Below are positions 46,300 to 56,070 of a DNA stretch of 64,000 bases, piece after piece. Positions within the stretch are counted from its first letter, which is position 1; every line of letters begins with the position of its first letter. The DNA lies in assembly GCA_021018995.1 (NCBI GenBank), contig CM037597.1:1377299-1441298 (forward strand), given 5' to 3'. The position numbers and the translations under genes were made by a program. Origin of the DNA: Chloranthus sessilifolius (taxonomy: Eukaryota; Streptophyta; Magnoliopsida; Chloranthales; Chloranthaceae). Below the pieces are notes generated by a model. It made no database searches. It had not been told where the DNA came from and saw only the letters and a list, made by a program, of their open reading frames with translations.

Positions 46300-46436
46300 T
46301 ATTTGAACTATGTGACTTTTGGTTTACATTCGGTCTGTTAGATAATTCTGCATCTAGAAAATTTGGACTGATCGACAGTAGTGCTACATGGCCTAACCAT
46401 CGCCCTTGGTGCTCAGGCTAGACCATCCATGGTTCA

Positions 46437-46622
46437 AAATTTTGGCCGATAATTCAAATTATTGGCTGAATCTTATCGGTTTCGGTCTATACCGAAACAA
46501 AAATTTGACCCGAAATTTCAGTCATAATGTATGGAAGGAAAATTTTCGGCCAAACATTTCAGTCAAATTTTTTATTTTGGTCATGCCCGAAACTGAAATA
46601 AAACAGATATTGTGATCCAAAT
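46437..46622. mobile_element. ATTTCGG-family MITE, forward orientation
   Basis: GTTCAAAATTTTGGCCGATA at the left, then ATCTTATCGGTTTCGGTC and …TTTGGTCATGCCCGAAACTG. It is the reverse-orientation partner of 47646-47822. Confidence 0.6.
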
Positions 46623-46837
46623 TAGTGAAGATGTTGACACAATTGTAATTCAAGCAACACAGGCAACATGGTGAACACGAGTTGGTATTTGGTGCATTGG
46701 TCATGCACAACCCTCGGTGCATGGGTCAATCGTACGTGGATTGTTAAAATAGTCAACTCTTAGAAAATGCATATTAATTTAAAGATTATATTTATTAAGA
46801 AAAATTATGAATGGACCTCCAACTGTAGACCAACAAC

Positions 46838-46918
46838 GGACTGCTTACGTGGCACGATGCAAGCAGCTAGCCCGACTTGCAATTGCACTTGCATCACGCC
46901 ACATAAGTAGTCCGCTGA
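46838..46918. repeat. Small hairpin with 26-bp arms
   Basis: GGACTGCTTACGTGGCACGA is mirrored by TCACGCCACATAAGTAGTCC, with further pairing GCAAG/CTTGC. The loop is about 30 bp. Confidence 0.65.
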
Positions 46919-47349
46919 ATGGTTTTTTGTTTGCAGTCCTCCATATATGTGTCCGTTTAGTGACCGCGGTGTAATAGGGACATTATAACCTAGTTTTACG
47001 CTAATGAAGCATACATCTTTAATCAATCCAAGTAATTAAACTAACATACTATTTTTGTCGTCATAAAACACAAATGCGTTTTAACATTCATTTAAAATTT
47101 TATAAAAAAGGGTTAGGGTGCCGTCCGTATTTGATAAATAACGATAGGTTGGACCCTGTATGGTAAATTGTCAGTAATTTTTTATCATCTTAAGTAAAAT
47201 TTCCTTAATATTTATTGTTAAAAAAAATTAGATAATTATCCATATTAAAAGGCAGACCGATGACTTACATCCCCCTAGTGAGTGCATTTTTTGAGCTTAT
47301 GGTAGCACCTATATAATTGGATCGGTGGACTAAAGGCGATGCATGAGAT

Positions 47350-47635
47350 GTTGATATTTAGTCCCACATTGGGTATATTATAGCCTCGTCTCTCGCCTTA
47401 AAATATCTCGAGCTCCTCTACTAATTGCCAATTGGTTTTGAGATGGAGACCCAAATTTATCATGATATTAGATCAAACATTTCTCGACTCTATGCTATTC
47501 AATTCAATTGTCCACGTGATTTGGCTCATACCTGCCAACATGTGTGGGGGTGTGTTGAAATTTATTCCCACATTAGATAAATAATAACCTTGTCTCTCCC
47601 CTTAAAATATTTGACCCAAATTTATCATCAATCTC
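47350..47635 (+). mobile_element. TRIM-like element with short terminal repeats
   Basis: GTTGATATTTAGTCCCACATT…CTCGTCTCTCGCCTTAAAATAT (about 47350-47410) recurs as GTTGAAATTTATTCCCACATT…CTTGTCTCTCCCCTTAAAATAT (about 47554-47612). About 120 bp lie between, including ATGATATTAGATCAAA, a worn tRNA-Met primer-site look-alike. There is no coding capacity. Confidence 0.5.
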
Positions 47636-47645
47636 CCTCCATCAA

Positions 47646-47822
47646 ACATGGATCAAAAAATCGGTTTCACTTTCGGTTTCGAGCATGACCGAAACCGAAA
47701 ATTACCCTTTCATACATTATTTGACCGAAATTTTGGGTCAAATTTTCGTTCCGGTGTGGACCGAAACCAATAAGATTCGGCCGATAATTTGAATTATTGG
47801 CCGAAATTTTGAACCATCAAGT
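47646..47822. mobile_element. ATTTCGG-family MITE, reverse orientation
   Basis: Ends ATGGATCAAAAAATCGG and CCGAAATTTTGAACCAT are inverted. The interior words ATGACCGAAACCGAAAA and GGACCGAAACCAATAAG are the complement of those at 46437-46622. Confidence 0.65.
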
Positions 47823-48083
47823 ATGAAAGATGAGCAAATGTCTCTTAATGCCAAACAAATTAGTAAAAGGTCAAGAGTTAGTGCACATGTGACACACTTA
47901 CATCAAGCTCATCATAATAACCATGGTGCCCTACCACTATAGCACCAACCTAGGGATTGGTTCGTCACAACTTTCTCATATATTGCAAAAATAATTCAAA
48001 ATTATATTTATTTATTTAAATTAAAAGAAAAAGGATACTGTTAATAAAGATTTTTTTATTATTATTTAAAAATTAAGATAATA

Positions 48084-48243
48084 AAATCGATATCAGTATC
48101 GGGTATCAGTCCTTGGAGGACCGATACGAATCAGTTGATATAGCCGATTAAAAATAAAATAATAATATAGGTATTGGCCGATACCAGATACGTATCGGGC
48201 AATACCCAATACATATCGGCCGATACCGATATTTGATACCCTG
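48084..48243. mobile_element. GTATCGG-family MITE, decayed
   Basis: Contains ATCAGTATCGGGTATCAG, CCGATACCAGATACGTATCG and GCCGATACCGATATTTGATA. The termini are worn. Confidence 0.5.
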
Positions 48244-48599
48244 TTAAAAACACCCAAGTTGTCATTTATATTGGAGGTAAGCTACGTGCACACCACTTTT
48301 TTCTTCTCATACAGCCAAAATTAAACATAAATTTGTTGCAAATAGAAAAAATTGGTCTCCACTGATACTTAGCTAAAGAAAAATAAATTTAGCTATGAAC
48401 ACACGTTTCGCTCAGTGGTGTGTGGAAAGCAAAATTTTGTGTGTAACTGGAAGAAAAAGTGCTGTGTGCGTATCAGCGATCTTAATAATGTTGTGGCGTG
48501 AAACTGATTCATGGTATGTTTAAGATCTTATCCTACGCATCTTGTTCACAATAGCATAGCATTCTTTTCTAATAAGTAGACAGCGGTTCTTTACGCTAG

Positions 48600-48840
48600 G
48601 GTGCGTAGAGATTAACCTTGACACATCCTCAAAGGCTGAAAAGACGAAAACACCCCACTATTCTCCCTTCCATATGCCCAGACAAGAAGGTTATTCTAGT
48701 CTTTCTGTTGCCGGAGTTATACGATTTAAGCCAAATCACTCACTGCGCAAGTTAGGGTTCCGCACTAAACAATTCATTTTACCAACACTCCTGCTTCTTC
48801 GAGTCCCTCTTTCTCTCTCTACGTGGATCTACAAGGGGTA
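48600..48840 (+). promoter_or_regulatory. Possible promoter and 5' leader of an unidentified transcript
   Basis: A telo-box-like GTTAGGGTT (48751) is followed by C/T-rich leader-like sequence (CTTCTTCGAGTCCCTCTTTC) and a donor-like ACAAGGG/GTAATC near 48836. Downstream, an acceptor-like GGAATGCAG/GTATTG at 52121 precedes a short exon-like stretch. No coding sequence could be assigned. Confidence 0.25.
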
Positions 48841-49690
48841 ATCTCTCTAACTTTCTCTCTCTACATTCTTCATTTACTCTCAGCTTCTTCACTTCCTTCT
48901 CTCTTTAACTTTTTTACTGTTCATAATATTTTTTTTTTAATCTGTAATTCTCTCCAATGCATTCTAATGGGTGTTTGCTTTTCATCTGCATATAATTTCA
49001 GCTGCTGGAATTGAAAAATTAATGTTCTCCGACGTTAATTTTGTAAGTTTTGTTGAAATTTGGAAGTCCCATTTGGATTTATTGATTAATATTTGATGGG
49101 TCATTTGTTATTTTGCGTGGAAAGAAGAAATTTATATTTTATCTCCAGATCCATATCGGTTTCATCTGTTTTAATGTGGAAAAATCTTACAAAATTGTTC
49201 TTATTTTTAATTTTTATGCCCCAAGTTGATATAAAAAGTATGTTAGAGGTGTTTTTGTTGCTTTAAATGTAATGTTTTATTGAAATTTTATGAATTATTT
49301 GCTGGAATTTCACTAATTTTTTATTTTTTTTTAATGTGGAGTGCTTATTCTGGAATCTGGATGATTAATTTTATATTGGATTCTGTTGATTTATATTTTA
49401 TATTACTTCAAAAATGAAAATGCAGTGATAGTGTAAGCGTGTGGGCCGCCTGTAAATCCTGTATATTTTGGAAAGATATATGTATGGTTACATATCTTGA
49501 AATCATAGTGATGTTATATTATGTCAACCAATTTAATGGAAGATTCGTCCTCTGGTTTTTTCACCAACTTGAATTTGTGGTTATTTCTATGTTTTCTGAA
49601 AATATTTAAGTGATCTTAGTCATAATGATCTTTACCATGGAGTATAAGATTGAAGACTCTTTTTAGTGTTACATAGACAGGTGGCATGTG
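48841..49690. other. T-rich, intron-like DNA
   Basis: No gene seen. Its composition resembles an intron of a transcript starting near 48.8 kb. Confidence 0.3.
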
Positions 49691-49691
49691 T

Positions 49692-49915
49692 GCCAAGTGT
49701 CAAGGTGTCATAAATGTTTGGCATGAGAATTTCTGAAAATTCCAATGTGGTGTCACGATCATAAAAAATTAAAAAATATATATATATATATATATAGTAA
49801 AATAAAACTGAAGGGAAATCTTAGAGAGCTAATTGAGAAACTTACTTGGTAAAGGAATGAAAATTATACGTAATGTATGTCATGAAACTTAACTTTATAT
49901 ATTCTATATTAGGGC
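49692..49915. repeat. Local duplication, copy 1 (empty site)
   Basis: From GCCAAGTGTCAAGG to ATATTCTATATT it matches 50356-50790, including TAGTAAAATAAAACTGAAGG and ACTTACTTGGTAAAGGAATG. It lacks the MITE found in copy 2. Confidence 0.75.
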
Positions 49916-50355
49916 AGGGATGCTACCCACGACCCAGCCAAACACCACGTAACACCCAACCGAGAATCGGGTCCCATGGCAACTTGCCCAAGGTAGATCG
50001 GGTGCCATCTTAAAAAATCAATAAAAAGGAGGTTTTTCCACCGTTGAATATTAGGTCAAAGTTAGAAAAACTTTAATGCACCATGTTTGGGCTGCAAACA
50101 TAATTTGTTAACTTTACACAGTTTTTTCCTAAAATGGCAACTCCTTTTACTGTATCAAAATGAAGCACACATTGATGGTGTTTTTTTCGTACATCTGTAG
50201 ATTCTCTACAAATGTTGTGCCATGTTGAGGGGTGTCTAAGTGCCACCAAGTGTCATGCACTAGAAAAATCTTGAAAGTAGAAGTGTCTTGGTGACACTGC
50301 CTTTTTAATTGTTTCTTGCTATCTATATTGAGGATCATTCATTTTTAATAGTTTC
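49916..50355. other. Spacer between duplicated segments
   Basis: No gene or element recognised. Confidence 0.4.
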
Positions 50356-50790
50356 TTGCAAGTGTCAAGGTTTTATAAATATTTGGCATGGAAGCTTATG
50401 AAAATCCAAATATGGTGGCTCAATCATCAGAAAATAAAAAATAAAATATATATAGTAAAATAAAACTAAAGGGAAATCTGAGGCTGTGTTTGGGTCTGTG
50501 CTATTATAGAAGACTCCAGCTCTCCACCAGACCAGGTTTTATCCGTTCTGGCGGAGAGCTCATTTTATCACTTAAAACAGCTCCCTGGCAGAGCAAAAAT
50601 GGGGCGCAGATCTGCTATACTAAATGCCCTTTGCGCTTAATAGCTCCCCGCTAGAGCAAAAGAGCCGCTCTTTGGCCTGGGAGAGCGAAGCTAAATGCAG
50701 CCTTACAGAGCTAATCGAGACACTTACTTGATGAAAGAATGAAAAGTATACATTACGTATGTCATAAAACTTAACTTCAAATATTCTATA
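50356..50790. repeat. Local duplication, copy 2 (filled site)
   Basis: Same sequence as 49692-49915, split by the MITE at 50482-50702. Confidence 0.75.
50482..50702. mobile_element. PIF/Harbinger-like MITE
   Basis: Ends GGCTGTGTTTGGGT and CTAAATGCAGCC are inverted. TGA at the left and TTA at the right fit a worn 3-bp TTA target site. The empty homologous site in copy 1 reads AAATCTTAGAGAGC. Confidence 0.75.
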
Positions 50791-52120
50791 CTATACGAAG
50801 CGTTTTCAAGGCGCACACCTTTTCATTTATAATTTACTAAACTTTAGAGTCAGTGCATAAAGCATTATAGTCTCAACTGGTGCACATGTTAATGTAGGAT
50901 ATAACTGTGCTCCAATATGTGAGAAGAAATTCAGTAGTAGCAATAAAAAAATACAAATATATATGAAGACAATAATCATAATTATGTTAAAATCCTGATT
51001 CATTGAAAAAGTTCCATAAGCATAATAATTCCAAAGTTCCGCAAAAGGGATCTCTAATTTTTATTTTATTTTATTTTTTTGTCTCCCCTACAAAAAAGAA
51101 AAGAAAAAAGGGACCTCTAATTGACCAACATACTTTCCAAATTCTATGCTCTTTAGTCTTAAATCCCGAACATAATTTAGAAAGTGTGTTTATTATTATT
51201 TTTTTAATTATGTATCTTTTTTAATCAGTAATCAAACATGTACTTTATGAAAATGTTGAAGATTACAATGAAGAAACTGATGAGCCACAAGCAAAGAGCT
51301 TATGACCTGTATGGATCAGGCAAAGAAAAACTATGTATAACACACAAGAAACAGCAAGAAGCCTAACCAAGTACACTTTTTGAATCACCCTCAATGATGA
51401 TCAGATGGTTATGAATGGGTTGATATAAATACAGACCTCTGGTAAAGCTGTAGGATTATGCATCTGTTAAATCTCCCACTCGATTGGCTCACACAACATT
51501 TTTTTAGTTGGTCTGTTTAAATCCCTAATAACTCGGCCATAGCCACTCAGACCCAGGATACTGATAGTGCAGCTATCAAACAAATTAGAAAGTTAGATTC
51601 TATATTTAATTCAAATCCAAATTTAACTAAAACTCCTAATCAATTTATATTATAAACAATCTAAATGTTGTATTAAGGAATGCTAAACTATATAGAAACT
51701 CTTTTTAATTACCACAAAATTCTAAGGCACACTAATCAATGGTCCAAAATTGCTTACCTCACCCACATGCAACTTTAGTGGTGAATGGTGATATTTGTCT
51801 GCATTTGGGCTGTCTCATGGATCAGCCATAACCCTAAAACTGCACCAATTGGAGTTCCTGTCCGATCAATCGCCTGATCTTGGATGATCAATAAATTTAT
51901 GGGCACTTGTCTACAATTTATTTTCATTGATCAACATTCAGGTGGTTTGGTTCATACATTCAAAATGAATTTTGAATTCAGACCATCCAAGAGATGGTCA
52001 ATCAATTGGCTGGCCTGAATCATGGTTGATGAACATTTTCACTGTATGATTCATACGGGTCTCACTACTTTTAATTGTAATCTTAAATTTTCGTTTTCTT
52101 TCTTTCTCTGGAATGCAGGT
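50791..52120. other. Intergenic or intronic DNA, no gene identified
   Basis: Around 51855-52045, GATCAATCGCCTGATC and GAGATGGTCAATCAATTGGC hint at another decayed foldback repeat. Confidence 0.35.
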
Positions 52121-52268
52121 ATTGAGCATATTGATTGGTGGGGCAAATCATGTCTTACATCCTATAGTGAATTAAGGACCTGCTCTTTCTTTTGGTAATC
52201 ATCGCAAATATTATATTATTTTTGTGATCTATTAAGCAGCTTCAAAATCCAATTCTAAAGTTCTAGAC

Positions 52269-52270
<2 letters not shown>

Positions 52271-52302
<32 letters not shown>
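52271..52302. repeat. (AT)n microsatellite
   Basis: Sixteen AT units. Confidence 0.9.
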
Positions 52303-52304
<2 letters not shown>

Positions 52305-53952
52305 TTCCTATTTTTGTTTAGGGATGCTTTTATTAGGAATTTTTTTTCCAGCGCGTCAGAATTTTTCCTTTTGTTTCTATTTCTGTATGTGTGCTAGCTC
52401 CTGTAGTTTTGTCAGCATTTCTGATTGTTTTTATACATGTCTTAACATGGATATCTTTAATAAAAGACTTATCATAAGGCACCCGACCTGAGCACCTCCC
52501 AACCTGCAACTGCCAACCTCAGCAAATGTGCTGATCTTTTTGAGCACCAAACCAGTGAAAGGTCAAAAGGTGAACGTCCACAGATTTGTGTGTTCATAAA
52601 TAGCTGTGCGGCTCTCGAGGCTGACGACTTGGACAAGAGGAGATTGACCTAGCTCTTAATAAAAACAAAATCTTTGATTAAATTGTGTTAAATCATGATC
52701 TTCTCTTTCGTTGCTGCTAATTATATAGTTTTGTCATTGTATGCTTGTATGTCCCAAGGTTGCCCAATTCGCTAGGGACCCTAGCGAATTAAAAATTGGT
52801 TCGCCAATCAATTCGGCCCAGTTCAACTAAACTGGTTCCCCTAAAAGTGTTTTTAGGTTGTTTTGAATCGAACTGTTTTCTCTTTTTTGAGGAATGACTA
52901 AGCAACAAGCTATAAAGAATTTATTAGTTTTAAAAATACATCGTATATACTATTTTTTTATTTAAAACACATTCTATCCTTAACCAACCGGGTTCCGCTT
53001 GAAGGTGGCGAACCGCAAAACCCGAACTGTGTGAACTGGTGAACCAGGTAAAATGGGTATGTCCTACATAGGTAATTTTTACAGTAGCACTGATAAGAAT
53101 TGTAGTAGCTTTATGCTTGCTCTATTTACATTTAGTGTGAGTAAAATTGAATTAATATTCAAGTTTTTCTTGTCGACGGTGGGTTAAATAACTTGGTATC
53201 CTACTCCTTACGTTTTTCACGTTTCCCACTAAACTAAAAGAAGAGAAATTAACATTGTATAACTAAATTTTCATTGAGGTGCTATTCCCGTTTGCTTTTA
53301 TGGTTATCAATGTCAATTATCAGATTATTTTCTCCCACGTTTACATGGATTGTTTTTGCATGAGCCATTATTTCGAGTATTCTTTCAGAAGAATCTTGAG
53401 TTCCATGTTGGAGCTATTGCTTTCGTTAATTCTTTTTGTGTGGAATGTTAGTAATGATTGAAGCTGCACCCATTCCTAGAAGCTGCGTGACACTATATCC
53501 TTTTCTTTTTGTTTCATTAGCTCTCTAACAAGCTTCTAGTAATTATCCCCCATCTTCTAGGACTTTACTCGCATACATATAGTAATAACTAGTTACGGGT
53601 TTCGAAACCCAAAAAAGTTCACGCTGTACTCCAATCTTTTAGGGTTCGAGACTTCCTAAAATATACCATATGAAAGTGTCAACCCTCTCTCAAAATCTGA
53701 ATTAGAAACCTATTAAAACTTTTAAAAATAGAGTTAGACACTCACACTAATATTTGAAATAGAAAGAAGTAAAAATTCTTCCTCTGTTTTGTAGGGCCCG
53801 TGACCCAATTAAAACCCAAAAATATAGGCCCATTTTTGTCCCAGTTTCGCCCTGTGTTCATCTCAGGTCCAGCCTTAAGTTCTGTATTTCTGGGCCTTAT
53901 TTCAGACTTTAATTCCCCAGATATCCCCTGCATCGATCATAGCCCGAGTTAG

Positions 53953-53954
<2 letters not shown>
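52303..53954. other. Intergenic DNA, no gene identified
   Basis: At 52755-53055, AATTCGCTAGGG/CCCTAGCGAATT, GGTTCGCCAAT and GTGAACTGGTGAACCAGG look like an old MITE. No protein-coding feature is supported. Confidence 0.35.

Positions 53955-54025
<71 letters not shown>
53955..54025. repeat. (TA)n microsatellite
   Basis: An uninterrupted run of about 70 bases directly before the L1 tail at 54030. Confidence 0.95.
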
Positions 54026-54028
<3 letters not shown>

Positions 54029-54029
54029 C

Positions 54030-55180
54030 ACTTTAGTCCCTCGATCCCTCGATTGCTGCAGGGCAAAAACTTCTCAACGGCATAGCAAGCATTATCAGTG
54101 GTAATCGGATGTGGGACTTTAGGCTGTGTAAAAGTATTGTGGAAAATGAATTTTCTTTGATCATGGATCTGCTCCCCCTTCTCAATAAATACATTCTAAC
54201 CGGTGGATAGAAAAGAAGATAGGCCTCGACTACAAAGCAGATGTTTTGGTTAAGTCCTTTTACTACTTCCTCTGCCAAAGACCTTCTATGGCTCATGGGT
54301 AAACTGCATTATGGAAGGCTAGTGCAACACCTAGGATCACTTTCTGCAGGTGGATTGTCACTTGGACTACAATTCTCACGACCGACAACCTTCTTAAGCA
54401 GGATGTGATTTAAGGAATTACAGTGCGATGTGTTCAAGTGGGACGGGAAGTGTTGATCATCTTCTTAAGCAGAACAGGATTTCATGCAAATTTGTGTTTG
54501 CCGGCTACGTGTGCTGGTATATAGGGCTGTCAACGGGTCGGGTTGGTCCATACCTCGACCCGACCCCACCCGATATTTTACCGGGTCAAGTACGTAAACT
54601 TGACCGTCAGGTCGGGTCAGGTGTGAAACATCCAACCCAACCTTCGGGTCAGGTCGGGTCAGGCCAACCAAAAGGTCTTGTCAGATCGGGTTGATGCAGG
54701 CTGACCTGATATTTGATATGTAAAAATTTCAAAAAATAGGGTTTTTTTTACCAGGTTGGGTCAGGTTCTCAGGTTGGGCATCGGGTCGGCTAGGGTTATT
54801 GGGTTGAATCAGCTTTAGTGCACCATCAGGTCTGGGTCAGGTTGGATGCACCACTGGGGTTGGTCAGGCATTTTTCCTATTGGGCAGCCAAAATTTTGAC
54901 CCGACACGTTGACAGCCCTACTGGTATATTGTCGTCATGGTTTGCGGTGGCTATACAAAGTCTGGAAAGAGTGTTTTGGGAAGTCACTCCTATGGCTGTG
55001 ACGTGGGCGATTTGGTTAGAGCGGAATGATAGGATTTTCCGTAGGGTGTGAAGGCCATTGGATATGGCGATTAAATTTGCAACAGACAACTTCATCAGAA
55101 GGGCTGTTGCAAGTAGGATGTTTGAGTGGAATCAGAGAGATGTGGAGTGGAACACCTGGGCAATAGCACCCCCAGTCTAT
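54030..55180 (+). mobile_element. L1-type LINE tail, split by a MITE
   Basis: The + strand reads L1 zf-RVT-side sequence (RLCKSIVENEFSLIMDLL near 54120; ITFCRWIVTWTTILTTDNLL near 54335) and, after the MITE, AVTWAIWLERNDRIFRRV (about 54995-55045). The frame is broken by shifts and stops. The RT core is missing. Confidence 0.7.
54522..54920. mobile_element. hAT-like MITE inserted in an L1 tail
   Basis: Ends TAGGGCTGTCAACGGGTCGG and CCGACACGTTGACAGCCCTA are inverted. Exact 8-bp target duplication CTGGTATA at 54514-54521 and 54921-54928. The interior is rich in GGGTCGGGT and GACCCGACC words. Removing one target copy restores continuous L1-like sequence. Confidence 0.85.
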
Positions 55181-55470
55181 CGTTATTGAAACTCAACAAA
55201 ATTTTACAGGGTATTAGTTTATAGAAAATAAATATGAGTCTCTTTGAAACACATTTCAAAACTAGGTTCGAAAGACCATACACCCGCAGTTTTAAGTTAT
55301 TGCCCGAAAAGCCATGAAAGTTGTCATTTTGATTTTCGGGGCCTTTCGGGGCGTTTTCCTGGAGTAATACCCGGTCCATTTTGAAGATGGGGTGGTACCC
55401 TATCTTAATCGTAATTTATTTGATCATGGGGTCATTGTATTGCTCTTTACATATATATAGAATACAACTA
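55181..55470. other. Intergenic DNA, no gene seen
   Basis: No recognisable feature. Confidence 0.4.
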
Positions 55471-55471
55471 T

Positions 55472-55495
55472 TGTGTGTGTGTGTGTGTGTGTGTT

Positions 55496-55520
<25 letters not shown>
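55472..55520. repeat. (GT)n(AT)n microsatellite
   Basis: About 11 GT units followed by about 13 AT units. Confidence 0.95.
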
Positions 55521-55527
<7 letters not shown>

Positions 55528-55574
55528 CTGTTGTATTACATATGTTGCTTATTAAAATATTGTATTGTAAAAGA

Positions 55575-55909
55575 GAATGAGATAAAGAATAGATGACTAT
55601 AGAATACTTTAAAGATCTATTAAACATAAAATGTGCGAAGGAAGTAGATCAAGAAGAGGAAACAAATGAAGGATGATCATCGAAATATCGGAAGCCGAGG
55701 TAAAAGCATCCTTAGCAAAGTTGAAAAAAATAAAAGCGTTAGGACCATGAATATCTATAGAAGTTTGGATCGTGGCGAAAGAATGGTTTAAATTGATTGA
55801 CCAAATTGTTCAATAAGATATTCAAAACTGAAGAAAATGCTCGAATAATGGAGGTAAGAGTATTGTGGTTTCTTTTATCAGAACAAAAAAGTTGTGTCAA
55901 CTATTGATG
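55575..55909 (+). mobile_element. RTE-type LINE, 5' segment, interrupted by L1 copy 1
   Basis: The + strand reads pieces of an RTE RT upstream region (EYFKDLLN; EVKASLAKLKKIKAL; IEVWIVAKEWFKLIDQ), with frameshifts and stops. It continues at 62091 after the L1. Confidence 0.7.
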
Positions 55910-56070
55910 CATTAAACTTTTTTTTTTTTTTGATCAGTAATGAGAGTTGTATTAATAAATAGCAAGGTGCTGAAACCCAATACAATCACGACATACAGCC
56001 AAAAGAAAAGGAAATCGAAAAGGAAAGTACAGAAAACAAAAGGGAGATCCACAAACAGATCGGGAGCCCC

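Noticed and set aside
48823-49014. Open frame in the presumed leader as a small protein
   Set aside because: It begins with a GTG and runs through C/T-rich leader and intron-like DNA.
49692-50790. CRISPR-like or tandem array from the repeated segments
   Set aside because: There are only two diverged copies with unequal spacers, in a plant nuclear context; this is a local duplication.
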